Below are positions 34,372 to 42,683 of a DNA stretch of 64,000 nt, one piece after another; position 1 is the first letter of the stretch; each line of letters opens with the position of its first letter. Under the pieces are notes generated by a model. It was given only the letters and a program-made list of their open reading frames with translations, was not told the DNA's origin and ran no database searches. A program made the position numbers and the translations under genes. The stretch lies in contig NZ_CP030287.1 of the NCBI RefSeq assembly GCF_003287935.1, positions 4,554,267-4,618,266 on the forward strand, given 5' to 3'. The DNA comes from Streptomyces sp. ICC1. Lineage in GTDB: Bacteria > Actinomycetota > Actinomycetes > Streptomycetales > Streptomycetaceae.

Positions 34372-36663
34372 TCATTCGGCCTCGGGCAGGGTGGCCGCGA
34401 CCGCGGCGGCCAACACGTAGGGGTCCCCGGTCGGCCGGACCGGGTGGCGCGTGGTGAGCCTCGCCCACCGCTCCTCGAAGGCGTGCCAGTCGATGGCCCT
34501 CGGCGCGGCCCGCCGGACGAGCGCCTCCTCCAGCGAGGCGAAGTAGGCCGACCACCGCGGCGCGTACAACTCCGAGACCAGACCGCTCCATTCGCGGTTC
34601 GCGTAGTCGTGCAGGAAGCCGCCCTCGCTGGTGCTCTGGCGGCCCCACACGCTCAGGATCGAGCGGGCGTCGTACTCGTAGCGGTCCCGCTCCGCCTCGT
34701 CCGCGCCGTGCGCCCGGGCCGCCGACAGCCAGGACCCGAGGAGGAAGTGGGGATCGGAGCCGACGAGCGCGTCCAACTGCTTCTCGCGCTCGGCCCATTC
34801 GGCGGTCAGCTCGCGAAAGAGGGCCAGGTCGCGGGCATCGTAGGCCGCCTTGACGCGCGGCAGCAGCGCCCGCGAGTGGTTGGCGAGGGCCTGGCGGGCG
34901 GTGTCCACCAGGTCGAAGCGGTAGGCGCTGGAGCCGCGCAGCAGGGGGTCCACCTCGAGCAGGTGGCCCAGCGCGCGGCGCACCGAATCCGCCGGGTAGC
35001 GCATCGACTTGGGGCTCCAGTAGGCGGATCCCGCCGCCGTCAGGCTCGGCCGGGCCGCGAACAGGCTGTCCTGGGACTCCGACCAGAGCCCCGAGGAGGT
35101 GTTGTACGGTCCCTGCCGCAGCTCTTCCCAGGCCGCCGCGGCCCGGGCGTCCGGCCGTCCGTACCGCCGGTCCGCGAACCGCGCGAACCACTGCTTCTGG
35201 TCGATCGGGCCCGGCTCCCACGCGAGGTCCGTGAACAGGTCGAAGGCCGCCGGGTTGGTCCCGGTCGCCTCCGGCAGGTAGGCGATGCCGGTCAGCGCAC
35301 TGTCGGCCTTCGCCCGCCAGGACCCGAACCGGTCGATCCACACCGAGGTGTTCGCGCCGACCGTCGTGTGCCCGCCGAAGTTGTAGATGGTGCCCATCGC
35401 GTACGGGGCGCCGCCCCAACGGGTCTCGCGGTCCAGGCGGTTGTAGCGGTCCGACAGCCCGTCCAGGATCAGCAGCTTCGAGGTGTCCACCCCGGCCAGG
35501 AGCTCCTTCGTCGGATCGTCCTGCCAGCCCAGCACCGCCCACAGCGCACCCGGATGGGCCGCCCACAGCGCCTTCTGTACGGCGCCCGCGGCCTCCTTCA
35601 CATCGACCGAACCGGTCTGCCCGCCCTCGTGCAGCGGGCTCATCCGGTACATCGAGCTGTCCCCGAACAGCGCCCGCTGCTCGGCGTAGTAGTCGGCGGC
35701 CAGCCTCGCGAAGGCCTGCGAGGCCGGGTCCAGCCAGTCCGGCCGGTCGAAGCCCGCCCAGTCGCCCTGCGGCACGGTCACCGCGCCCGGGTTGCGCTCG
35801 GCGAAGGACGGCGGCACGGTGCCGAAGTAGCCCGGCAGCACCGGGGTCATGCCGAGGCCGCGCAACTGTTCGGCGATCTTTCCGCCCAGCTCGGCGCGCG
35901 CCTTCATCAGCTGCTCGGTGACGGGTCCGCCGAAGCCGCTGAGGTTCTGCAGCAGCCACCAGCTCTGGTGGCCGGGGCCCGGGATCCACTCCCGCAGCTC
36001 CGCGGGCGTGTAGCCGAAGCGCTGGAGCGCCCGGTAGTACGGGTACTCGGCGCCGACCTGCACGAACACCTCGTTGACGCCGTGCAGGGCGAGCAGGTCG
36101 ATCTGCCGCTGGTGCTCCTCGAAGGTGCGGTAGGCGCCCGAGTAGCCGTCGTCGGTGTCGTTGAGGGCGTAGCGGTGCGCCACGAGGGCGGTCCGGGTGA
36201 CCGGGGCGGGCACGGCGGGCAGCTCGGCGGGCAGCATCCCGATGCTGTCGCCGGGCCAGCCGATGTCGGCGCCGGCGACGTGCTGGAGGTACCAGCCGAC
36301 TCCGGTGAGCAGGGTGGCGCCGGTGGAGCCGCGGACGGTGACCGCGCCGGCCGTCCCGGAGACGGTGAAGGAGTCCTTCGCCGTCGCGGCGTCCGCCACC
36401 AGCGTGAACTGCCCGGCGTGCTTCGGCAGCAGCCGCTCCAGGGCGGCCCGCGCGGGGGCCGCGTCGAAGGCCCGCGGCCCGGGTGCCTCCACCTCGTGTC
36501 CCGCACCGGCCGGTGCGGGGGACTGGGCCCCCCGGGACGTGGCGCCCGGTGCGGCCCCGGCGACCGCCAGGGTCAGCAGGGCCGCGGGCAGCGCGGCCAG
36601 GATGATCCGGCGGCGCACCCGCGCGGCCCCGTCGCGTCGTGGGACAGTGCCCGGCATACGCAT
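34372..36663 (-). CDS. Secreted alpha-N-acetylglucosaminidase (GH89, NAGLU-like)
   Basis: A 763-residue exported glycosidase. The signal has RRDGAARVRRRIILAALPAALLTLAVAGAAPGA, Tat-like. The NAGLU N-terminal domain covers about residues 60-150, and the tim-barrel domain about 150-490, with ALNDTDDGYSGAYRTFEEHQRQIDLLALHGVNEVFV, YPYYRALQRFGYT and LGMTPVLPGYFGTVP. A helical C-terminal domain follows. It cleaves terminal alpha-GlcNAc from glycans. At the position where human NAGLU has its second catalytic Glu (LDLFAES), this protein appears to have Asp (LDGLSDRYN), based on manual alignment. The start is chosen at the first ATG before the signal; the frame is open into the upstream GNAT gene. Confidence 0.88.
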   Translation of the reverse strand: MRMPGTVPRRDGAARVRRRIILAALPAALLTLAVAGAAPGATSRGAQSPAPAGAGHEVEAPGPRAFDAAPARAALERLLPKHAGQFTLVADAATAKDSFTVSGTAGAVTVRGSTGATLLTGVGWYLQHVAGADIGWPGDSIGMLPAELPAVPAPVTRTALVAHRYALNDTDDGYSGAYRTFEEHQRQIDLLALHGVNEVFVQVGAEYPYYRALQRFGYTPAELREWIPGPGHQSWWLLQNLSGFGGPVTEQLMKARAELGGKIAEQLRGLGMTPVLPGYFGTVPPSFAERNPGAVTVPQGDWAGFDRPDWLDPASQAFARLAADYYAEQRALFGDSSMYRMSPLHEGGQTGSVDVKEAAGAVQKALWAAHPGALWAVLGWQDDPTKELLAGVDTSKLLILDGLSDRYNRLDRETRWGGAPYAMGTIYNFGGHTTVGANTSVWIDRFGSWRAKADSALTGIAYLPEATGTNPAAFDLFTDLAWEPGPIDQKQWFARFADRRYGRPDARAAAAWEELRQGPYNTSSGLWSESQDSLFAARPSLTAAGSAYWSPKSMRYPADSVRRALGHLLEVDPLLRGSSAYRFDLVDTARQALANHSRALLPRVKAAYDARDLALFRELTAEWAEREKQLDALVGSDPHFLLGSWLSAARAHGADEAERDRYEYDARSILSVWGRQSTSEGGFLHDYANREWSGLVSELYAPRWSAYFASLEEALVRRAAPRAIDWHAFEERWARLTTRHPVRPTGDPYVLAAAVAATLPEAE

Positions 36664-36665
36664 CG

Positions 36666-36725
36666 TCCTCGTCTCGGTCGTCTCGGTCGTCTCGGTGGGC
36701 TCGGTAGGCTCGGTCGTCAGGGTGG
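36666..36725. repeat. Degenerate 9-bp tandem repeats between GNAT and GH89 genes
   Basis: Repeated CTCGGTCGT/CTCGGTGGG units, read on the minus strand as a run of Thr-Glu-Pro/Thr codons. It lies in the open frame that links the GNAT and GH89 coding regions. Confidence 0.65.
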
Positions 36726-36827
36726 GCTCCGCCGGTCCCGGCGGCTCGGGCGCCGGTCGGACGCCCGGCCGGTTCGCCGGCTGCTGCCCTGTTCGCTGCC
36801 CCGTCTGCTTGCCCATGGCGCGGGCCG

Positions 36828-37539
36828 TCAGACCGGCAGGGACCAGACCTGGTCGACCCGGTGGTCGCCGCAGGGGGTGAGGCGCAGCCGCTCGGCGGGG
36901 GTGCCGGGCTCGGCGGGGACTCTGGTGGTGGTGGATGATCCCGGTCCAGGCCTTCTTGACGTCGTAGTCCGCCGCCTGGAGCGGCTTGCGCAGGACCGTG
37001 CAGGGGCGTCCCGCCTCGCGGTCCGCGGCCTGGTGCAGGGCCGCGTACCCCTGGGACCGCCAGAACGCGAGGGCCTTGGGGTTGTTGTCGAGCACGGCGA
37101 TGCGCAGGCCCGTGCGTCCGGCGGCGCGGAAGCGGTCCTCGACCAGGCGGGCCAGGGTGCGGCCGTACCCCTCGCGGTGCGCCGTGGCGTCGATGAGCAG
37201 CAGGCCGATCCACGGGTCCGGGTCCCCGGCGGCCTGGTCCCCGGCGGCCGGGTCGCCAGGGGAAGTATGGCCAGGGGAAGTGCGGCCGGTGTGGGCGAGG
37301 GTGACGGCCAGGCCCACGAGGCGGCCCGCGGAGCGTGCGAGGAGGACCTCGGCGCCTTCGTGGGCGAGCTCGTCGGCGAGCGCGGCGGCGACCTGCTCGA
37401 CCGTGATGCGGCCGGGGTCGGGGAAATCTCCGCTGAGCTCGAAGAACGCGTGGTTGGTCGCGTAGAGCGCGGCGATTTCGGTGAGGACCGGGCCGGGGAG
37501 GGCGCCGTCCTCGACGGGGGCGAGCGGGAGGAGGATCAC
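36828..37539 (-). CDS. GNAT-family acetyltransferase (3' end uncertain)
   Basis: The N-terminal 195 residues form a GNAT domain: WIGLLLIDATAHREGYGRTLARLVEDRF is the acetyl-CoA loop region and LDNNPKALAFWRSQGYAALHQ the C-terminal signature. An Ala/Gly/Asp/Ser insert is near residue 95. After KPLQAADYDVKKAWTG the frame has no stop and runs in phase into GH89, forming a potential 1055-codon frame. In another phase, a protein-like tail (RLRLTPCGDHRVDQVWSLPV) ends in TGA at 36828-36830. A frameshift, a sequencing indel or an overlapping gene remnant are all possible. I give 36828 as the likely end. Confidence 0.65.
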
Positions 37540-37553
37540 CTACCGAACGGTAG
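37540..37553. promoter_or_regulatory. Perfect palindrome at GNAT start
   Basis: CTACCGAACGGTAG, two 6-bp arms around AA, immediately before the GNAT start codon. The form TACCG-N2-CGGTA is typical of TetR-class half-sites, but no cognate regulator is adjacent. Confidence 0.35.
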
Positions 37554-37555
37554 CG

Positions 37556-37588
37556 AAGCCCCCTCCCCGGACGGCCGGGAGGGGGCTT
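37556..37588 (-). terminator. Terminator downstream of terD
   Basis: A perfect 12-bp stem AAGCCCCCTCCC / GGGAGGGGGCTT with a 9-nt loop, starting 20 bp after the terD stop. Confidence 0.8.
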
Positions 37589-37607
37589 CAGCTGGGGTGG
37601 GACCGGA

Positions 37608-38183
37608 CTAGATGTTGACGCCGAAGTCCTGGGCGATACCGGTCAGGCCCGAGGCGTAGCCCTGGCCGACCGCGCGGAACTTCCAGTCGGCGCCGTTGCG
37701 GTAGAGCTCGCCGAAGACCATGGCGGTCTCGGTCGCGGCGTCCTCGGAGAGGTCGTAGCGGGCGATCTCGGCGCCGCCGGCCTGGTTCACGACGCGGATG
37801 TACGCGTTGCGGACCTGGCCGAAGTTCTGGCTGCGGGTCTCGGCGTCGTAGATGGAGACCGGGAAGACGATCTTGTCCACGTCGGCGGGGAGGCCGGCCA
37901 GGTTGACGTTGATGGACTCGTCGTCGCCGGAGCCCTCGCCGGTGCGGTTGTCACCAGTGTGGACGATGGTCTGGTCCGGGGTGGACTTGTTGTTGAAGAA
38001 GACGAAGTGGCCGTCGGAGACGACCTTGCCGAGCGGGGTGACCGCGATGGCGGAGGCGTCAAGGTCGAAGTCGACACCGGTCGTCGTGCGAACGTCCCAG
38101 CCGAGGCCCACGGTGATGGCCGTGAGGCCCGGGGCCTCCTTGCTGAGCGAGACGTTTCCGCCCTTGGAGAGGCTTACTGCCAT
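37608..38183 (-). CDS. terD: TerD-family stress/tellurium-resistance protein
   Basis: A 191-residue TerD-fold protein. [32 protein letters not shown] and the calcium-binding segment [11 protein letters not shown] are family hallmarks. Others are [47 protein letters not shown] and [20 protein letters not shown]. TerD proteins bind Ca2+ and in Streptomyces influence differentiation and stress response; the mechanism is unclear. The length is exactly typical. Monocistronic, with a terminator at 37556-37588. Confidence 0.95.
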   Translation of the reverse strand: MAVSLSKGGNVSLSKEAPGLTAITVGLGWDVRTTTGVDFDLDASAIAVTPLGKVVSDGHFVFFNNKSTPDQTIVHTGDNRTGEGSGDDESINVNLAGLPADVDKIVFPVSIYDAETRSQNFGQVRNAYIRVVNQAGGAEIARYDLSEDAATETAMVFGELYRNGADWKFRAVGQGYASGLTGIAQDFGVNI

Positions 38184-38360
38184 GGTGACTGGTGTCCCTT
38201 CCTAGTCTCACTGGGTCTCACGTATCGCGAACCGCGAGCGCGCCCAAGTTACCGCTGCCCTCCATAACGCGGGGAGGGGGCCGGTAGGTTCCTGCGTCGG
38301 CGGATTGTCCGTGGGGAAATGCGGGTGACGGGGCCCCGGCGGGGACGGATCATAGGGGGC

Positions 38361-38786
38361 ATGCCTGGTCCCTATGTCATCCGCGGTTCGGTCGTGCTCC
38401 CCGAGGGCGAGCTCGCCTGGCGCTTCTCGCGGTCCTCGGGGCCCGGGGGGCAGCACGTGAACACCTCGGACTCGCGGGCGGAGCTGCTCTTCGACCTGGG
38501 GGCGACGAAGGCGCTGCCGGAGGTGTGGAAGGAGCGCGCGCTGGAGCGGCTGGCGTCCCGCCTGGTGGAAGGGGTGGTGACGGTACGGGCCTCCGAGCAC
38601 CGCTCGCAGCTGCGCAACCGGGAGATGGCGCTGGTCCGGCTGGCCGCGCTGCTGGCGGAGGCGACCGCGCCGCCGCCCAAGGCGCGGCGGGCGACGAAGA
38701 TCCCCCGGGGCATCAATGAGCGCCGGCTGCGCGAGAAGAAGGCCCGCGGCGAGACCAAGCGCGGACGCAACGCGCGGGACTGGTAG
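38361..38786 (+). CDS. arfB: Peptidyl-tRNA hydrolase ArfB (ribosome rescue)
   Basis: A 141-residue class-I release-factor-like protein. The catalytic GGQ lies in RSSGPGGQHVNTSDSRAEL. The C-terminal tail is basic and probably disordered (RRATKIPRGINERRLREKKARGETKRGRN), as needed to enter the empty mRNA channel of stalled ribosomes. Length and architecture match ArfB/YaeJ/ICT1 rather than full RF1/RF2. The ATG at 38361 follows ATAGGGGGC. Confidence 0.93.
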   Translation: MPGPYVIRGSVVLPEGELAWRFSRSSGPGGQHVNTSDSRAELLFDLGATKALPEVWKERALERLASRLVEGVVTVRASEHRSQLRNREMALVRLAALLAEATAPPPKARRATKIPRGINERRLREKKARGETKRGRNARDW

Positions 38787-38878
38787 CGGGGCGGGTAGCG
38801 GGCGCGGCTGGTAGCGGGCGGGGCGGGCCGCGGGGCCGCGGGTCTTCGCCGCGGCCCCGGCCGGCGGCGCGCCCGCGG

Positions 38879-39448
38879 CTACGGCGCCAAGTGGCGGTAG
38901 CGGCCGCGGAAGTACGTCAGCGGCGGCGAGTCCGGCGAGGGCTGTGCGGCCGTGAGGACCCGGCCGACGACCAGGGTGTGGTCGCCCGCCTCGACGCGGT
39001 TCTCGGTCCGGCACTCCAGGGTGGCCAGCGCCCCCGGCAGGAGCAGGGCCCCGGAGACCTCGCCCCGGGTGGTGGGCACGTCCGCGAAGAGCAGACGGTC
39101 GCTGATGCGGCCCTTCATCGAGAACCGGCTCGCGATCTGGACCTGGTGGTCGGCGAGCACCGAGACCGCCCACAGGGGCTGCTCCGCGAGCAGGTCGTCC
39201 ATCCGGGAGCCCTCGCGCAGGCTGACCAGGACCAGCGGCGGGTCCATGGACACGGACATGAAGGCGGTCGCCGTCATCCCGGCGTCCTCGCCGCGCGGTC
39301 CGCCGGCGGTCAGCGGGGGCTCGTGCGCGGTGATCAGGCTCACGCCCGCCGCCAGTCGGGACATCGCGGCCCGGAACTCGTCGTTGCTCACCCCCTCAGG
39401 ATGGGGTGCGGGCTCGGGAAGCGTTGTCGCAGGGGTCGTGTTCGGCAC
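38879..39448 (-). CDS. Flavin reductase-like (FMN-binding split barrel) protein
   Basis: A 189-residue flavin_Reduct-family protein. FRAAMSRLAAGVSLITAH begins the split barrel. GMTATAFMSVSMDPPLVLVSLREGSRMDDLL is the FMN-phosphate loop, and WAVSVLADHQVQIASRFSMKGRISDRLLF and GDHTLVVGRVL complete it. Such proteins supply reduced FMN or FAD to a partner monooxygenase, or act as one. No partner oxygenase is adjacent, so it could serve several. It is divergent from cdgB. Confidence 0.9.
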   Translation of the reverse strand: MPNTTPATTLPEPAPHPEGVSNDEFRAAMSRLAAGVSLITAHEPPLTAGGPRGEDAGMTATAFMSVSMDPPLVLVSLREGSRMDDLLAEQPLWAVSVLADHQVQIASRFSMKGRISDRLLFADVPTTRGEVSGALLLPGALATLECRTENRVEAGDHTLVVGRVLTAAQPSPDSPPLTYFRGRYRHLAP

Positions 39449-39620
39449 AGGGGGGACGCTACTGTCGCCCTCTCGCGCGGCGCATCGGGCTGAGGTCCGA
39501 GCCGCCCCCCGCCCGTCGACCTAGGCCGTCCTGGGTCCGGGCGTATCGTTTGCTCCCGGGAATACGGCCGGTGAAGCGTCGGCGACGAACCGGTGACACG
39601 TGCACCTTTATTCATCTCAT

Positions 39621-39634
39621 GTGACTTGAGTCAC
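39621..39634. promoter_or_regulatory. Perfect palindrome upstream of cdgB (possible BldD-type site)
   Basis: GTGACTTGAGTCAC is a perfect 14-bp palindrome, followed by TTGTTGACC, a possible -35 region. The form GTGA-N6-TCAC is close to the described BldD box (AGTGA-Nm-TCACC). It lies 128 bp before the cdgB start. Confidence 0.5.
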
Positions 39635-39761
39635 AGAGAGCAAGATTTGTTGACCCTGTGTACCTGCCGCACAGCTCACTGTGATTCAGTGGACGGGACA
39701 CCGCAACGAAACGCCGATGACAAACCTGGAGTTGCTGTCGAGGTCTCGGGGAGAGCGAGCA

Positions 39762-41507
39762 ATGGAGACCGAGTCGGAGCCGTACGTCCGTCTTGCGACC
39801 CTGCGGCAGCTGCACCAAGTGGTGGCCGAGCTCAATACGGCCCGGAGCCTGGCCGACACCCTGCAGACCGTCGTGGACGGCATCGTCGTCGGCCTCGGAT
39901 ACGAACTCGCCTGTGTCAACCTCGTACGCCCTGACGGGGATCTGGTCGTCGCCGCCTTCGCCGGGGACCCCGCCGCCGAAGCCCTGATCACCGGCCGGGT
40001 CGGCTCGCGCGCCTCCTGGGAGCGCCGCCTGACGATGGGCGAGAACTGGGACGGCCTGCGCTTCATCCCGCACACCGAGGGCTGGGTCCTCATGGAGGAC
40101 GACGTCCCCCAGTGGCACACCGACGGCCCCGACCCGCGCTTCGAAGACGAATGGCACCCCGAGGACCGGCTCTACGCCCCCATGTACGCCTCCGGCGGCG
40201 AACTGCTCGGCGTCGTCTCCGTGGACCGCCCGCGCAACGGCCGGCGCCCCGGCGCGTGGGGCCGCGAGGCGCTCCAGATGTACGCGTTCCAGGCCGCCAT
40301 TGCGATCAGCAACGCCCGGCTGCGCGCGAACATGCAGCGCGCCCTGGTCCGCCTGGAGCGCGAGCAGCAGGCCCTGCGCGCCAGTGAAGAGTCGTTCCGC
40401 CAGGCCTTCGAGTACGCGCCCAGCGGCATGGCCATCGCCGAGATGGGCGGCGACCAGCACGGCCGCCTGCTGCGCACCAACGACGCGCTGTGCCGGCTGC
40501 TGGGGCGGCCCGCCTCCGTGCTGCGCCGCTACTCCTTCTCCGACCTGGTCCACCCCGAGGACATCGGCACCCTGCTGCGCACCTCCGCCGAGGGCGGCCG
40601 CGCCGAGCTGCGCCTGGGCCGGCGCGACGGCACGTACGTCTGGGTGTCGCTGCGCAACTCCGTGGTGGCGGACGCCGCCGACGGGCCCCGCTTCCTCCTC
40701 ACCCACGTCGAGGACATCGAGGAGCGCAAGCGGCACGAGCTCCAGCTCGCCCACCGGGCCAGCCACGACTCGCTGACCGGCCTGCCCAACAGCGCCGAGC
40801 TGCGCGCCCGGCTCGGCGCCCGGCTCTGCCGCCTGCCGCAGTCGGTGCGCGCCACCGCCGTGGAGGCGCTGGACGCGGCCTACGAGGGCCGGCCCGCGCC
40901 GGACGGCATCCCGGGCCAGGCGACGGGCGCGGGCACCGGCCCGGGCGCGGGCTCCGGCGAGCACGGCTTCCGGCCCGACGGCTTCCCCGACCCCTTCGAG
41001 TTCCCCGGCGGTCCCGGCGGCCCGCCCGGCCACGGGGCCGGCCCGGCGGGGGGCCCGTACGACCACCACGTGCACACGGTGGCGCCCGCGACCGAGATCG
41101 ACGACGGCACGAAGGGGCTCGCGGTGCTCTTCTGCGACCTCGACGGCTTCAAGTCGATCAACGACCGGTTCGGGCACCACACCGGCGACGCGGTCCTGAT
41201 CGAGGTGGCCCGGCGGCTGACGACCGGCGTCAGGGACGGTGACACCGTCGCCCGCCTGGGTGGTGACGAGTTCGTGGTCCTGGCCGACGGCCTGGGCGCC
41301 GCGGACGCCGCCGACCTCGCCGTGCGGCTGCGCAACGCGATCATCCCGCCGATCCGGGTGGACGGCCGCGCGGTCCGTGTGGGAGCCAGTTTCGGCATCG
41401 GCTGGGCCAGCTGCGGGATGTCCGCGGACGAGGTCCTGCGCTCCGCCGACCAGCGGATGTACATCGAGAAGCGGTCCCGCTCGAAGGCCCACCGCCGGGC
41501 CGGGTGA
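39762..41507 (+). CDS. cdgB: GAF-PAS-GGDEF diguanylate cyclase (CdgB-like)
   Basis: A 581-residue c-di-GMP synthase. The GAF domain covers about residues 10-190, PAS/PAC about 205-325 (SEESFRQAFEYAPSGMAIAEM ... GTYVWVSLRNSVV ... LLTHVEDIEERKRHE) and GGDEF about 330-575. The active-site GGDEF is at residues 500-504. The allosteric I-site RDGD (RxxD) is at 491-494, exactly five residues before it, so both synthesis and product inhibition should work. An unusual Gly/Pro/Ala-rich insert (about 375-440) splits the GGDEF domain after SHDSLTGLPNSAELRARL. The start is chosen at METESEPYVRLATL after a GGGGAG site. The architecture and neighbours match S. coelicolor CdgB. Confidence 0.93.
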   Translation: METESEPYVRLATLRQLHQVVAELNTARSLADTLQTVVDGIVVGLGYELACVNLVRPDGDLVVAAFAGDPAAEALITGRVGSRASWERRLTMGENWDGLRFIPHTEGWVLMEDDVPQWHTDGPDPRFEDEWHPEDRLYAPMYASGGELLGVVSVDRPRNGRRPGAWGREALQMYAFQAAIAISNARLRANMQRALVRLEREQQALRASEESFRQAFEYAPSGMAIAEMGGDQHGRLLRTNDALCRLLGRPASVLRRYSFSDLVHPEDIGTLLRTSAEGGRAELRLGRRDGTYVWVSLRNSVVADAADGPRFLLTHVEDIEERKRHELQLAHRASHDSLTGLPNSAELRARLGARLCRLPQSVRATAVEALDAAYEGRPAPDGIPGQATGAGTGPGAGSGEHGFRPDGFPDPFEFPGGPGGPPGHGAGPAGGPYDHHVHTVAPATEIDDGTKGLAVLFCDLDGFKSINDRFGHHTGDAVLIEVARRLTTGVRDGDTVARLGGDEFVVLADGLGAADAADLAVRLRNAIIPPIRVDGRAVRVGASFGIGWASCGMSADEVLRSADQRMYIEKRSRSKAHRRAG

Positions 41508-41575
41508 GTCCGCTCGCCACCCGTGGGCGCACCTGTTCGGGGTAGGCTCGCCGCGGTCGAAAGGAGTGACCTGCG

Positions 41576-42628
41576 ATGACGACGCCCGCGAACAACAGCC
41601 CGAACGGTGGGGCGGACAAGCCCGAGGACGACGATCCGTTCGGCTACCTCTACGAGGACGGCCAGGCCGCCGGTGCCACCCCGCCCGGCCAGGGCGGCGG
41701 GTACGGCTACCCAGGGCTCGTCGGCGGTCAGTCGGGCGGCGCGCAGCCGGGCGTGCCCCGGACCTCGTACAACCAGGTCCGCACGGTCGGCGACCGGCCG
41801 TACGGCGGCCAGCGCGGCCCCGTTCCGTACCAGCAGGGCGGCCCGCAGCAGGGCGGCCCGCAGCAGTCCCAGGGTTACCAGGCGCAGTACCAGGCCCCCG
41901 AGGCGCTGCAGGCGGGCGGCTACGGCGTGCCGCCGCAGCAGCAGTCCGCGCCGCAGTACACGCAGTCCGTGCCGCTGCCGGGCGGCGGCGGTCACGGCGG
42001 TGGCGGCGGGTCCAGCCGCAAGGGCATGCTCATCGCCGCCGTCGCGGTGGTCGCTGCGGTCGCGATCGGCATCGGTGCCGCGGTGACCTTCGGTGACAAG
42101 GACAAGAACGACGACAAGAACAAGGCGAACCCGGGCCAGAGCCAGTCGGCTCCCTCGAACAACCCGTCCGGCCAGCCGAGCGGCTCCGCGTCGCCGGAGG
42201 CCGAGCTGCCCAAGGGCGACGCGGGCGGTCCGGGCATGGTCATCAGCGGCGGCGCGTCGCTGATGAACACCACGCCGGGTGCGAAGAGCGCGAGCGGCCA
42301 GTACGTCGGCAACTTCAACCAGCCGGGCGCGGCGGTGACCTGGACGCTGGACGTGCCCAAGGAGGGCACCTACCGGCTCTACGTGCGCTTCGGCATCCCC
42401 GGCGAGGACGCGAACGGCACCCTCGCGGTGAACGGGAAGCCGAACGGCTCGCCGCTGAGCATGCGGAACTTCGCCGGGTCGGCCAAGGGCGACTGGGAGA
42501 AGGGCTGGCAGTCCACCTGGGGCCAGGTGACCCTCAACAAGGGCACCAACACGATCAAGCTGTCGTGCGAGGCCGGCAACAAGTGCCAGGTCAACATCGA
42601 CCAGCTCTGGCTGCAGGCGGGCGGCTGA
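41576..42628 (+). CDS. Membrane protein with extracellular carbohydrate-binding-like domain
   Basis: A 350-residue protein. The cytoplasmic N-terminal half is low-complexity and rich in Gly, Gln, Pro and Tyr (YQQGGPQQGGPQQSQGYQAQYQ). One TM helix is near residues 145-170 (GMLIAAVAVVAAVAIGIGAAVTFG). A Ser/Pro/Asn linker follows. The extracytoplasmic C-terminal domain of about 130 residues (YVGNFNQPGAAVTWTLDVPKEGTYRLYVRFGIPGEDANGTLAVNG ... NTIKLSCEAGNKCQVNIDQLWL) has the jelly-roll pattern of CBM6/35-type modules. It may bind cell-wall or matrix glycan. The AAGGAG ribosome site is good. The gene follows cdgB by 68 bp in the same direction. Confidence 0.8.
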   Translation: MTTPANNSPNGGADKPEDDDPFGYLYEDGQAAGATPPGQGGGYGYPGLVGGQSGGAQPGVPRTSYNQVRTVGDRPYGGQRGPVPYQQGGPQQGGPQQSQGYQAQYQAPEALQAGGYGVPPQQQSAPQYTQSVPLPGGGGHGGGGGSSRKGMLIAAVAVVAAVAIGIGAAVTFGDKDKNDDKNKANPGQSQSAPSNNPSGQPSGSASPEAELPKGDAGGPGMVISGGASLMNTTPGAKSASGQYVGNFNQPGAAVTWTLDVPKEGTYRLYVRFGIPGEDANGTLAVNGKPNGSPLSMRNFAGSAKGDWEKGWQSTWGQVTLNKGTNTIKLSCEAGNKCQVNIDQLWLQAGG

Positions 42629-42676
42629 TCCGACAGGATCCGACAGGATCCGACAGGATCCGAGAGGATCCGAGCG
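42627..42676. repeat. Five tandem 10-bp repeats
   Basis: GATCCGACAG repeated three times exactly, then GATCCGAGAG and GATCCGAGCG, starting at the stop codon of the upstream gene and ending just before the convergent kinase gene. Confidence 0.9.
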
Positions 42677-42683
42677 GGACGGT

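Noticed and set aside
32803..37611. 1602-codon plus-strand open frame
   Set aside because: It runs antisense through sigma, GH89 and GNAT genes with low-complexity translation. It is an artefact of high GC.
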